In this document: positions 1 to 9,849 of the stretch, piece by piece
Layout of the letters: the number at the start of each line of letters is the position of its first letter
Position numbering within the stretch: the stretch's first letter is position 1
NCBI GenBank assembly: GCA_949316235.1
Contig: OX438745.1
Location: 1,741,001 to 1,805,000, forward strand
Length of the DNA: 64,000 bases
Reading direction: 5' to 3'
Source: Oegoconia quadripuncta
Taxonomy: Eukaryota; Arthropoda; Insecta; Lepidoptera; Autostichidae
Translations under genes and position numbers: made by a program
The notes under the pieces: generated by a model
Told to the model about the DNA's origin: nothing
The model's database searches: none
What the model saw: only the letters and a program-made list of their open reading frames with translations

Positions 1-280
1 ATTATTTTACTTTTGTATAGTTGGACATCACAAGTTAGTACGGATCTGAAGTTATGCAAATAAAGGATTCTTAGCAGAAGAAAAAGTCCGAAGTTACGCC
101 CCAGATATGGACTTTCAATGAGTCTTCAAGTAAAATGGCATTACTGTTTCTAGGGACTGAAAGTAAATGAAAATGTAACTCTGTCTAAATGTTTGAGCTA
201 ATTGTATTGCGATTTGTCCGAGAAGTAGCCTGGATAACGGCTACATTTCATCCTGGCTAAGTCTATAATAAGTTAACAGC

Positions 281-353
281 ATTTTTTTTTCTTTTTTTTT
301 ATATGAGAGGGCGGCAAACGAGCATGTGGGAAAAGCCGCGGGCGGAAAGCTAG
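281..353 (-). mobile_element. Chimera of Rep-G and Lep1-like ends
   Basis: Poly-T plus GAGAGGGCGGCAAACGAG (Rep-G 3' part) is fused to AAGCCGCGGGCGGAAAGC then TAGT, the 3' end of the Lep1-like family. Confidence 0.6.
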
Positions 354-354
354 T

Positions 355-712
355 AATTTTATAAATCATTGTTTGCTTGTCCGAATATCATTACCATAAG
401 CCTTTTCTTCTAATGAAGTATCCATGACTTTGTTAAACAATTTCTAAACATTTTAAAACTAACACAGATTTTAGAAGGTCGACCGGCAGTCAGTGTCTAA
501 AAATTTGTAGAACAATCTGTTATTACCTGCCGAGAAATGTCTTCAAAATAGCGTTTTAAATTAGTACTCATTATCAGGCATTAGTTTACCTACTGAGACT
601 AGGATATTTATCATTATTATGTAAAAAAATTGTGTTACAACTTTTCCATCATGAAATATTAGGTCTATTTCATACAGAACGGACGAGAAGGCGCGTTTTA
701 TTTTTATTATAT
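355..712. other. Unclassified AT-rich DNA
   Basis: No gene, repeat pair or splice-bounded frame recognised. Confidence 0.5.
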
Positions 713-985
713 TTCTACATACATACATAATGTCACGACCTTATCCCAAATGGGGTGGTCAGAGATATCCCAAACAATAGTGTTTGGGTGTTCCAAATAT
801 TACGAGTTGAATGATTGAAACAAAATCCACGCTTTACTTTACGAAATATACAGAAATGCACACGTGATACGGGGTGAGCCCATCGCCGTTGAAACACGCA
901 AATCTATAGACGTTTTGGTGGAAAGTCCGATAGTCGCTTTTTGCAACACCCACGGGAAGAGACGAGTGCCGAAACCACACAGCAC
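713..985 (-). mobile_element. RTE-type 3' end
   Basis: CATACATACATAATGTCACG, GGGGTGGTCAGAGATATCCC and GGGTGAGCCCATCGCCGTTG, shared with 8918-9190 and 46690-46855. The link to RTE comes from the 9640 fragment. Confidence 0.65.
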
Positions 986-1186
986 TATATATATTTATGT
1001 ATAACACGTATTATATTTATTTATAACATGTGTTGACCTCACTCATGTTGGTTTGGAAGAGGCCTTTGACCAGTTGAAAGCTTGTATATAAAAAAAAAAA
1101 ACTTGTAATTTAGAAACTGGTTCGGCCGATATATACAGACAGACATTCATTTCATTCCATACTACCGACAAAGTCCCACCCTTGTC

Positions 1187-1288
1187 TTTTTTTTTTATGC
1201 ACAATGGGTTGGTGCTTGACCTCAATCACACCTGATGTCGAAGGTGGAAGCGTACTGACCCGGAAACCCCAACACGTTTGGGGTTCTG
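1187..1288 (-). mobile_element. SINE-A, 5'-truncated
   Basis: Poly-T, then ATGCACAATGGGTTGG and the family body to CCCCAACACGTTTGGGG. A 25-bp block is missing around GATGTCGAAGG. Confidence 0.8.
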
Positions 1289-1784
1289 CCTTCATAGAGA
1301 GATGAACTGGAGTATATGTATACTCCAGTTCATGCTAATATTCGTAATAAATATTTCCTCTGTAAGCTTTGTTATAAATATGTCGGAGAGAAATGGTGGG
1401 TTCGGGGGTGGGCGTTACTAGCGTCCGGGACGCGTGCCAGTCGCGTGGTAAGGGTGGCTCGGGCAATAGCGACATCATTGAAAGCTACTATAGGCAATCG
1501 CCAAGATATTCACATTCGATTATGATCATGAAACCTGAGATGCTTTCTGTTCAATAGAAAACATGTGCACGCCCCTCGTGCCATACAACTTGGCCCCCGC
1601 GTGCACTCTGTGAAACTCAGCCGTACCTTGTCTATAGTTCCTCCTTGCTCAAATCCCATGATCAACTTCTTATTAGCTAACGACTCACCGGATTCTTCCA
1701 AGCGTCGGTGATAATAATCAAATCACTCACAGTCGTGATGTGTTCAGTGGAGCTCCGACTCCTTCGACGGCTGGTAGCAAAAGT

Positions 1785-1955
1785 GTCTGTCATTTTCGAT
1801 GTGCAGACCTTATATTACCGTTAACGTCGTCACCGCTCCTTTCCCGGCAATACGAGCGCCACCAAGTTTAGTTCCCACAGCAAACCGCGTATTATGATAG
1901 TCAGTTGACCATTCGAATAATTAATTCTATCGCTAATTTATCGCTATCTCCGACA
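1785..1955 (-). repeat. Dispersed repeat shared with 25850-26045
   Basis: Reverse complement of the 25.9-kb copy, including ATTTTCGATGTGCAGACC and ATCGCTAATTTATCGCTATC. Confidence 0.7.
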
Positions 1956-1956
1956 A

Positions 1957-2192
1957 ATATATAAATATCTTTGCACATACACACAGCGCCATCTAGCTCC
2001 ACAGTAAGCAACTAGAGGCTTGTGTTATGGATACCAGATGGTTGATAAACTACACAATTTTTTTTTTTTTGTAAATAAATACGTATATAAATGAAAAACA
2101 TCCATAACTCGGGAAACATATGGGCGGGATTCGAACCCTCGACATTTTGGTATAGTGGTCAGAGTTTCTAACCATTACACCAAACAGTCGTT
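1957..2192 (-). mobile_element. SINE-B, near full length
   Basis: Body CACATACACACAGCGCCATC at left; tRNA-like head at right (minus strand TTTGGTGTAATGGTTAG and GGGTTCGAATCCCGCC). Confidence 0.82.
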
Positions 2193-2372
2193 AATTCTTG
2201 GGAGCTGGGTGAAGTACACCAAGCGTTTTTTTGTCATTCAGGTAGGCACTAATTTTGTAATAACCTTTTTTTTTTGTTAATGTTGTTTTGACGTGGTCTT
2301 TAAATTGTTTTTCATTTAGATTAATGATATTCTCAGGTATAAGGTTATAAAGGCGTATACAGTGTATATGCC
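2193..2372 (-). pseudogene. NL-B RT C-terminal scrap
   Basis: GATTAATGATATTCTCAGG, AAGGTTATAAAGGCGTATAC match 32450-32505; abuts SINE-B. Confidence 0.6.
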
Positions 2373-2488
2373 CGAAATATAATAGTTAAATTACTCCATG
2401 CTCATCTTTCCTGCCCTTCATACTGAGCTAATAGGGGCTAATATATCTACGACTCTACGTATTTTCTTCGCTGCCACTTAACCGTCGC

Positions 2489-2506
2489 ACTGGCGCCCAA
2501 CGTGGG
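2489..2506 (+). other. tRNA-Lys-type primer-binding-site sequence
   Basis: TGGCGCCCAACGTGGGG is the complement of the 3' end of animal tRNA-Lys(CTT) with CCA. It suggests a relic of an LTR retroelement leader; no LTR pair seen. Confidence 0.45.
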
Positions 2507-2659
2507 GTCAACGCGATGGTACCCACGCAAACAGGGAACATATTTTTTAATTTTAGTGTCTCGTAATAATTGACGTCGCTATAAGTAATATTGACATATT
2601 CAGCTTAGCATTCAAATATTATTTGCTTGAAATAATAACACAACACCAAGTATATTATA

Positions 2660-2856
2660 CTGGTGAGTTTTTTTGCCGTAAGGAAAAAAATTGGGCATAT
2701 TAGGCAAGTGATTAGGAGTGAGCAAGGGTTGAAGGTATTGGCATAGGCAGTTTTTTTTTAAACTGCTATCGAATAAAGCGTTAATTGGGTCATTTGGCGG
2801 TCGCATTTGTAGTCTATTACACATAGTTACATCATTAAATTAAATAAATAAAGAAA
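2660..2856. repeat. Dispersed repeat shared with 39466-39625
   Basis: GCCGTAAGGAAAAAAATTGG, GCATATTAGGCAAGTGA, GAAGGTATTGGCATAGGCAG occur in the same order in both copies. Confidence 0.75.
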
Positions 2857-3337
2857 ACTTGAATCAGCTATCTTGACAATGCATTTCGAGAAAAGCTTCC
2901 AATTTGCTAGAGTAGGCACTGCCTTTCTACCTGAATGGAGGGCACACACACTGATTGTAGCAATAGCTAAAATATGTTAATTGAATTGTATTTGTTGTTA
3001 TCATGACTTGTGATGTTTGTGTCAGAGCGGTGACGAGGATTTAGACGAACATGTATCAACGTGTTTTTACCTAATTAAAAACTCTTATTAGGTGGTCCAG
3101 CCATCGTTCGGTGACGTTGTTCAACCGCAAACAGGTTAAGAATTAAAAGTCGGATTTATTAACAATTCACTATTTATACATTCATAGATTATAATAGAAT
3201 ACAATTACATAATTAATAATGATAATATTAAAAGTAACGAATACAATAATAAAAATAACTAGTAAGTATTTAGGTTACATTTCTTTTGTTCTCCTAAAAG
3301 TCCTCCTGTCTTCAAATGAGCTGAGCCCAGACAGGGT
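2857..3337. other. Unclassified intergenic DNA
   Basis: No supported feature seen. Confidence 0.5.
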
Positions 3338-3668
3338 TTTTTTTTATACGCAACGGGTTGGTACTTGACCTCAATCACAACTGATGTTAAGTGAAGATGA
3401 GGTCGAAGGTGGAAGCGTACTCACCCGCACACCCCAACACATTTGGAGGACTGGCTATCTTATCTTTGACAACCGGAACACAATAATGCTATTAACATTG
3501 CTGCTTGGCGGCAGATTTAGATAAGATGGTGGTAGCTAGCCAGGCGGACATTTAAAATGCCCTACCACCAACCAAACCGAGTACTTAAACATGTACCCCG
3601 CTGGGGATCGAACTCGCGACCTCCGAATCGTAAACCCAATGTTGTTTACATTGAGCCACGGAGGCGGT
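3338..3668 (-). mobile_element. SINE-A, full length (about 330 bp)
   Basis: Tail at left (poly-T, ACGCAACGGGTTGG), tRNA-like head at right ending GAGCCACGGAGGCGG; B-box GATCGAACTCGCGACC. No acceptor-stem pairing, hence SINE rather than tRNA gene. Confidence 0.87.
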
Positions 3669-3808
3669 AAAATATTTCATATTGTGGAAAAGCTATGAAG
3701 TATTGAGTATTAATTTTCTCCTACGAATCCCAGATCGCCCTTACAAACTTCATTTAATTTCCGATGTTGTAAATATACATATAAAATAAAAAAAATAAAA
3801 AATATATA

Positions 3809-4036
3809 CAGTTCTCGAGGCGTAAGATCAGCTTTGCATTTGTGTGAGTGCACACAAATAGAGATACGGCTTGTGGCGCAGCGCGTCCCGCGCATTGTTT
3901 AAACGCGGCCTGAGGCGCGGCGTGTCCGCTGCGCGTCGCTTCCCTGCCGCGCACATGCCGCACTTCACCTCTTGTACCGCTAGCAGCTTGACGTCACTCA
4001 CACAAATGCAAAGCTGAGCTTACGCCTCGAGAACTT
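3809..4036 (-). mobile_element. MITE-1, 228 bp
   Basis: Ends CAGTTCTCGAGGCG and its inverse with about 41-bp TIRs, flanked by TA. The GC-rich core (GCGCAGCGCGTCCCGCGC) contrasts with the AT-rich surroundings. CAGT ends and a TA duplication suggest the Tc1/mariner superfamily. Same length as the 54.4-kb copy, opposite core orientation. Confidence 0.85.
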
Positions 4037-4477
4037 TACTTATTCAAAATTCACATTGAAACAGTTTTAGAGTGACTATACATACAAATTTAAAAAAATA
4101 TGCCAATTTTTTGAATTGCTAAAAACACACACATTAAGTTTATGAACGACGTTTTATAACATTGAAGGTTAATATCAATTTCGAATAAATACCACATGCA
4201 TTTTAACTGAAGCTAATACGTGTGCTCGATGTGGAATAGCCCTAATTTAGATCTTACATAACATTTTACACCAAATTTGGATAAGATTAGCCTTATCTGT
4301 GTGAATGATGAATCACTTGAAGATCACGTAAGATTGCAAGATTTGCTCGTTAGAAGCTGTATATAATATTCATGAAATCTTGATGTACTTTTTGCAATAG
4401 AATAATGCTGACGATTCGAATAACAAACACTTTACACACTATTACGAATTCAAATGTTATTCTTATTTGAACTTGAA
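4037..4477. other. Unclassified AT-rich DNA
   Basis: Between MITE-1 and Rep-G; nothing supported. Confidence 0.5.
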
Positions 4478-4598
4478 CTGAAGGCCGGCAACGCATCTGT
4501 GACCCTTTTGGTGTTGCGGGTGTCCATGGGCGGCGGTGATTGATTTCCATCAGGTGACCCGCATGCTCGTTTGCCGCCCTCTCAAAAAAAAAAAAAAA
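4478..4598 (+). mobile_element. Rep-G retroposon fragment
   Basis: GAAGGCCGGCAACGCATCTG to CGTTTGCCGCCCTCTC plus an A-tract. Confidence 0.75.
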
Positions 4599-4651
4599 CT
4601 TGAATTTGAACTTCTCTAAACAAGAGTTCAGCTCAGCGGTTAAGAGGAGCG

Positions 4652-4930
4652 TCGATGGTTCAGCGGTTAAGACGCGGTCTCCCAATTTGGGAGGTCCGGG
4701 TTCGATTCCCAGGCAGGCACCAATCAGTTTTTAAATTTAATTACTTACGTACATTTATCCGATTGCTCTTGAACGATGAATGAAAACGTGATGAAACCTG
4801 TATGCCTGAGAAATATTTAAAAGGCATGTGAATTCCCCAACCCGCATTCGGCCAGCGTGGTGGACTATGGCCCATACTCCCTCATTATGCTGATGATATA
4901 ACAAGAATATTGAAAATATGGGAAGCTCCT
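4652..4930 (+). mobile_element. SINE-C (third tRNA-headed family)
   Basis: GGTTCAGCGGTTAAGACGCG and GGGTTCGATTCCCAGGCAGG give A and B boxes, followed by a body with AACCCGCATTCGGCCAGCG. A body fragment of the same family recurs at 6176-6214. The 5' and 3' ends cannot pair, so not a tRNA gene. Confidence 0.7.
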
Positions 4931-5075
4931 GAGACTATCAAATCGTCTAAATAAATAAATCGTCTTGCAAATATCATCTTACATTAACATTCAACATTTT
5001 GCAACAACTTTTAAGAAAACAACTGTTTTGTTGCTACAGACACTGTGAGAGTGAGACACATGCTCATAGGGCGAT

Positions 5076-5506
5076 AATGGTGTCGATTCGGATAATAAAT
5101 AAATATCATTGCACATACACACAGCGCCATCTAGTTCCACACTAAGCAACTAGGCTTGTATTATAGATACCAGATGGTTGATAAACTACACAAATACAAT
5201 TTTTTTTTGTAAATAAATACATATATAAATGAAAAACATCCATAACTCGGGAACACACATCATACAAACATATGCCCCTGGCGGGATTCGAACCCGCAAC
5301 CTTTTGGTATAGCAGCAGAATTTCTAACCATTACACGAAACAGGTCGTCATAACCCGTGATGTACAACTAAACTAATCCAAACTAAAACCAGTTTTAAAT
5401 AAGTACTGTCTCTTTCTCCCTGGAACAGTACGATGCGACGGTACCACTCCAAAACTGGTTTTAGTTCAGTTTAATTTAGTTGGTGTACATCCGAATCGAC
5501 ACCATT
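5076..5506. mobile_element. MITE-3, palindromic, split by SINE-B
   Basis: The outer ends AATGGTGTCGATTCGGAT (5076-5093) and ATCCGAATCGACACCATT (5489-5506) are exact complements. Inner arms GTACAACTAAACTAATCC...AAAACCAGTTTT (5361-5396) pair with 5451-5488. The left arm is interrupted by about 260 bp of SINE-B. Confidence 0.75.
5094..5358 (-). mobile_element. SINE-B, full length, inside MITE-3
   Basis: Begins AATAAATAAATATC (tail) and ends in the head CGTGTAATGGTTAG on the minus strand; B-box GGGTTCGAATCCCGCC. Confidence 0.83.
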
Positions 5507-5544
5507 GGACTGCGTTAGTAATTAATTAACTAATTTTAAAGTGG

Positions 5545-5925
5545 ATCCATTTCTTACTTAGCTAGTAGCTTGGACTTACCGACTGACAGATAAATGCAAT
5601 TAACTTTTTTTTTTTTTTTTATGGCCTTTGTTATCGTGCCATATTGACACAATAAATTCTGCCAATGACAACGTAGAGGAAAAGTCACGGGAAAGAATGA
5701 CCGGTTTAATGAGTCCTCGTTTTATTCGATCGGTTATTAAATTATTATCTTCACCCTTCACCGTCTAGAACAAATAAATAAGTAAATATTATTACACATA
5801 AAAATAGAACAATCACAGTGACAGCAATTAACTTTTTCATTTCCAGTAGATTTAAATTGACATTCAACAAATGATATCATGTATCTTATGAAATAAATGC
5901 TTGAAGTTTGAAGTTTGACTCAGAC
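5545..5925 (+). mobile_element. NL-B 3' UTR split by another retroposon
   Basis: GTAGCTTGGACTTACCGACT at left and CATTCAACAAATGATATC to TGCTTGAAGTTTGAAG at right, with a 214-bp insert between. Confidence 0.65.
5610..5823 (-). mobile_element. Retroposon insert with 14-bp target duplication
   Basis: Starts with poly-T (minus-strand A-tail). GCAATTAACTTTTT occurs at 5596-5609 and 5824-5837. Family not recognised. Confidence 0.72.
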
Positions 5926-6051
5926 GTCGAGTTGCAGAAACCGGCCCACCAACGAATACGAATAGTCTCCTGGTGAAAATTAAGTAAATTAAGTAAATGT
6001 TGGCTAGAATTGATGATTATTATTATTATTGGCATTATTATTATATTCCAG

Positions 6052-6146
6052 AGGACGCAGTGGTACCACTATCGCTGTATGGAGGCCAGTTACTACTCAA
6101 CTGGGCGTGGCCCTCACTCTTCTTTGGTCTTAAGGACTTCAAACTG
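6052..6146 (+). CDS. Tspo: TSPO penultimate coding exon
   Basis: 95 nt, phase 1 entry (two bases complete a codon), then 31 codons beginning DAVVPLSLYGG and ending FFGLKDFKL. It is bounded by a pyrimidine-rich acceptor ending TTCCAG and a GTTAGT donor. The NWAWPSLFFG motif is diagnostic for the TspO/MBR family. Confidence 0.92.
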
Positions 6147-8385
6147 GTTAGTTCAGGCTTTACGTAATAACTAATCCCAACCCGTATTGGGCCAGCATGG
6201 TATACGGCCCATACTTTTTTTTTATGCACTACTTACTACAATACTTGACCTCAATCACACCTGATGTTAAGTGAAGATGAGGTCGAAGGTGGAAGCGTAC
6301 TGACCCGGAAACCCCAATACATTTAGAGGACTGGCTATCTTATCTCTGACAACCGGAACACAACAATGCTATTAACATTGCTGCTTGGCGGCAGATTTAG
6401 ATAAGATGGTGGTAGCTAGCCAGGCGGATATTTAAAATGCCTTACCACCAACCAAACCGAGTACTTAAACATGTACCCCGCTGGGGATCGAACCCGCGAC
6501 CTCCGAATCGTAAACTGTTGTTTATATTGAGCCACGGAGGCGGTTCCCTCCCTCATATACGAGCGAAGGCTCAGTGGGATGTTTATGGGCTGATGAACTA
6601 TTCGTGACATGTAAGCACTCGTGGTGCAGTCTCATTCGCTATTGGTTATCGATTAGCAATAAATGCAATAAATGGTAAGTCCTAGGGTTATCAAATTGTA
6701 GCGTTGCGTCTAGCGCCGTTACGCTTTACAGATTGTTACACAACAACAAATCAACTTTCTTCGGAACCCCCAAATTATTATTTTATTTAAAAAGGGTCTC
6801 ACCACGGCATTGCGGACCGCTAATCTGTCCGGTTGCGATGACGTCTCTAAGACGATTTCTAATTAGAGTGGGGGAACCCGAATCGTCCTCTATTTGACCG
6901 CGACCTTGCTACCGGAAGGTCACTGCATCGGTTGCCACATGAACACTCAACCAAGTTTTAAGTAAACTACGGAAGATCCCTGTAGGGATCAAGGTCCTAA
7001 GTGACTACCTGCCGGCGTCGACATCCAGGTCTGCACCTGGGAGACCTTCGGGGTAGATCTACCCTCCCCCGAAAACCGCTCATCCAGCCTTGACCTCGTC
7101 GTCGTCTACGAGAGGACTCGAGGGCTACGTCCACTGCAGCTCCAAGACCTTCAGGCCAGTGACCGTACGGGGAGATTTGCCGAGGGGTGCAGGGGAGTGA
7201 ACTATTGGTACAATAATCCCACTATATCCAGCTTAATTGGTATTTTGCTGTACCTACCTGCTGGTGGCTAAACGGGCGCTAAACGCCCTAAGACAACCCC
7301 TAACCGCCGCAACAAGTTACCAAAGTACTGTACGAGTAGATGAGAGGTACCCTTTGACTGAGGGACGAGATACAGTATAACCCAAAGACCCGTCCACTCA
7401 GATACGTATCCCTCCTCCCGCCCCACATTATTACCCTTCGAGACTCGAACTGTGATAATCTGTGATTGCATGGGATGACCGTAGTAAAGAATATTTTTTT
7501 TTTCGTAAAGTTTTAATAAGGGATGGTTTGCGATCGCCAAGAACAAAAACGACTGGAAACAGATGAGGGAGGCCTTTGCCCAGCAGTGGGACACTATGGG
7601 CTTATTAAATAATAAAGTATTAATAATAAAGTTTGACCTATTGGAATGGCAAACAAGGCAGGTTTTTAAGGCGCCCCTGTAGGTCACCGACTTGGCTTAA
7701 TGACTGCTTTCAATTGAAAATAACCAGTACCGACTATTTAAAGTGCCCTCCGAAGCACAGAAGTACTCGTATTAAATGCCATTAGTGGTCACCCATCCAA
7801 GGACTGACCGCGCCAGACGTTACTTTTTTTTTTATCCACAACGGGTTAGGACTTGACCTCAATCACCTCCTGACCTCCTCACTCACTCACACAAAGACAC
7901 TCAGACACCTGATGTTAAGTGAAGTTACTACTACTACTAAATAGTACTAAATATGTACCCTGCTGGGGATCGAACCCGCGACCTCCGAAACGTAAACCCA
8001 ATGTTGTTTACATTGAGCCACGGAGGCGGCGGAGGAGGTTACTTATTCGCTATTTGTTATCGATTAACGAAAAGGTGGATTGAGCCCATACAGCCTAGTC
8101 TTTTTATCGAGTCGATAAAGCTAATAAGTAATACGTATGATGAAGTATAATTCCTACCATTTTCTTCCTTAGGCCTTCATTGAAATCTCAGTGCTGACAG
8201 GCGCGGCAGTCGCGACAACGGTCTCCTTCGCGCGAGTGAATAAGACAGCTGGCCTCCTGTTGCTCCCCTACCTGGCCTGGCTCGGCTACGCCACCTCACT
8301 CACCTATTATGCGTGGCAGCACAACCCCAACCCCAAGGTCATCCCCGACGATAAGGGCGAGAAGGACGGAGAGAAAGAGTCGTAA
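6052..8385 (+). CDS. Tspo: Translocator protein (TSPO), C-terminal two exons
   Basis: Two exons encode the last 101 residues of TSPO, the five-helix protein of the outer mitochondrial membrane that binds cholesterol and porphyrins. The first exon carries the family signature LYGGQLLLNWAWPSLFFG (helices 3-4). The second carries VNKTAGLLLLPYLAWLGYAT (helix 5). Exon 6052-6146 starts after a TTCCAG acceptor, supplies 2 nt of a split codon plus 31 codons, and ends CTG before a GTTAGT donor. Exon 8173-8385 starts in phase 0 after CTTCCTTAG and runs to TAA. The intervening 2.0-kb intron holds two SINE-A copies and unclassified repeats. The family is usually about 170 residues, so roughly 65-70 N-terminal residues are missing; I saw no matching exon in 1-6000, so they probably lie outside the window. 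The tail after helix 5 is unusually charged (Asp, Glu and Lys rich). Identification is firm; the exact mRNA is inferred. Confidence 0.93.
6215..6543 (-). mobile_element. SINE-A, full length, in TSPO intron
   Basis: Same layout as the 3.3-kb copy. It starts 68 bp after the TSPO donor at 6147. Confidence 0.86.
6545..7553. other. TSPO intron, unclassified GC-richer repeat debris
   Basis: 6780-7260 is less AT-rich than its surroundings (CTACCTGCCGGCGTCGAC, GTAGATCTACCCTCCCCCG) and resembles non-LTR 3' UTR material, but no partner occurs in the window. Confidence 0.4.
7555..7625. repeat. Non-LTR-like scrap
   Basis: GAGGCCTTTGCCCAGCAGTG is a common lepidopteran non-LTR 3' motif; a diverged relative GAGGCCTTTGACCAG is at 1058. 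Confidence 0.45.
7824..8029 (-). mobile_element. SINE-A with internal deletion, in TSPO intron
   Basis: Tail and head present but most of the body is lost. A CT/CA-rich segment (TCACTCACTCACACAAAG) lies in the tail part. The head ends CACGGAGGCGG. Confidence 0.8.
8173..8385 (+). CDS. Tspo: TSPO terminal coding exon
   Basis: 213 nt, phase 0, 70 residues plus TAA. It begins AFIEISVLTGAAVATT and includes the conserved helix-5 block. The cholesterol-motif region reads SLTYYAWQHN: the basic residue usual after the tyrosines is a glutamine here. No AATAAA was noticed just downstream; a minisatellite follows. Confidence 0.93.
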   Translation, partial: AFIEISVLTGAAVATTVSFARVNKTAGLLLLPYLAWLGYATSLTYYAWQHNPNPKVIPDDKGEKDGEKES

Positions 8386-8411
8386 GTACTAGTTAGTTAT
8401 AGTGATTTATA

Positions 8412-8830
8412 CATGGTCACACATTGTCGCAAACACAGTCACACAATGACACAAACACAGTCACACAATGATTCAAACACAGTCACACAATGACACGAAC
8501 CACACACACACAAGTCACACGTTGTCATATACCCATGTCATACACAATGACACAAATCTCACAAACATAGTTACACATTGACATAAACACAGTCACACAA
8601 TGACACGAACCACACACATATCCGCCTTCGTGGCTCAATGTAACTTGGACTTCGACCTCATCTTCACTTAACATCAGGTGTGATTAAGGTCAAGAACCAA
8701 CCCGTTGTGCATAAAAAAAAAACATATAGTCACACGTTGACACATACAGTCACTCAATGACACAAATCCCACAAACATAGTTACAGATTAACACAAACAC
8801 AGTCACATAAAGAAACAAACAGAATAACAT
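8412..8830. repeat. Minisatellite downstream of TSPO
   Basis: Units of about 22-29 bp built on CACAGTCACACAATGACAC, degenerate to the right; broken by the SINE-A at 8622-8722. Confidence 0.8.
8622..8722 (+). mobile_element. SINE-A, head joined directly to tail
   Basis: CCGCCTTCGTGGCTCAATG is followed after a few bases by the CGACCTCATCTTCACTTAAC tail region and GTTGTGCATAAAA. It lies inside the minisatellite. Confidence 0.8.
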
Positions 8831-8917
8831 TTGTTGCAAAATTTCAAATCGATTTCCTAGATTTAATCACACATGAAGCTAATACGAAGTACTTAATGCT
8901 TTCCTATTGGTTATTAC

Positions 8918-9190
8918 ATACATGACGTCACCGTTTCGTTATCCCGAATGGGGTGGTCAGGGATATCCCAAACATTAGTGTATGGGTGTTCCAAACATTT
9001 AAGAGTTTAATGATTGGAACAACATCCACAATTCACCTTATGAAATATACAGAAATGCACACGTGACAGGGGGTGAGCCCATCGCCGTTGAAACGTGGAA
9101 ATCTATAGATGTTTTTTGGTAGAAAGTCCCTTAGTCGACTTGTACGACACCCACGGGGATGGGTTGGTTACTATTTGAGTGCCGAAGCCA
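8918..9190 (-). mobile_element. RTE-type 3' end
   Basis: Second copy of the 713-985 repeat, ending GACACCCACGGGGATGGG. Confidence 0.65.
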
Positions 9191-9640
9191 CAAAATCAAA
9201 AATCAAATAATGCTTTATTTTGTAGGTACACAAGGTACACTTAAAAATAATAGTCAGATTTATATATCAGATTTATAGATAGTCAGAACAAGCAAGAAAC
9301 TCGAGAGGTCGCTCTTTTAAAAAAAGGTTTTTATATTACAAAATTATTATTTTATATTATAATATTTCATTATTAATTGTGAAATAGCCTGGTTATGCGA
9401 ACGGGCTGGTTATGTCCATGATTGTTTATCATCTAAATAATCTGATATTTTATAATATGATTTCTTAATAAGTTTCTGTTTTATAGTATCTTTAAATTTA
9501 TTGAAAGGAAGATTTTGTATATCAACAGGAACTTTATTGAAAAAGCGTATACATAACCCACACAGCACGGCAGTGATATATTTAGGTTTTGTAATTTTGT
9601 TGCCTAGAGGAGTTTTTGGTCCATGAAGGAACACATGAAA
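9191..9640 (-). mobile_element. NL-C non-LTR 3' end
   Basis: C-terminal residues NKVPVDIQNLPFNKFKD and [10 protein letters not shown], then a 3' UTR with GAAACTCGAGAGGTCGCTC and TTTATTTTGTAGGTACAC at left. Confidence 0.7.
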
Positions 9641-9838
9641 GGCGACCTTCCACTGTCACTAAAGCGCAAACTCATTGACATGTGCATTCTCGCGATCCTC
9701 ACCTATGGCGCTCTGACTTGGTCTTTGACAGAAGCCTAGAAGGTTTGCCAACGAGCCATGGAGCGTAGTACACACTATTGTTTGGGATATCTCTGACCAC
9801 CCCGTTTGGGATATGGGTCGAGACGTTATGTATGTATG
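9640..9838 (+). mobile_element. RTE reverse transcriptase fragment plus 3' end
   Basis: Plus strand reads KGDLPLSLKRKLIDMCILAI then LTYGALTWSLTEA and a stop, a conserved RTE block. It then jumps to the extreme 3' end (TGACCACCCCGTTTGGGATA, ATGTATGTATG). Confidence 0.7.
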
Positions 9839-9849
9839 TTTATTAATTA

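Noticed and set aside
3590..3668. tRNA-like sequence ending CACGGAGGCGG, repeated through the window
   Set aside because: It is the head of SINE-A, always followed by the same body and tail; no cloverleaf with a paired acceptor stem.
4659..4722. Possible tRNA gene
   Set aside because: A and B boxes are present but acceptor-stem ends do not pair, and a SINE body follows.
16..6000. Upstream TSPO exons
   Set aside because: No stretch with the expected W-P-P-x-W and FGP-W motifs was found, so they are placed outside the window rather than guessed.
7268..7687. 139-codon minus-strand frame in the TSPO intron
   Set aside because: Composition resembles repeat debris; no conserved motif, and it ends in a non-LTR-like scrap.
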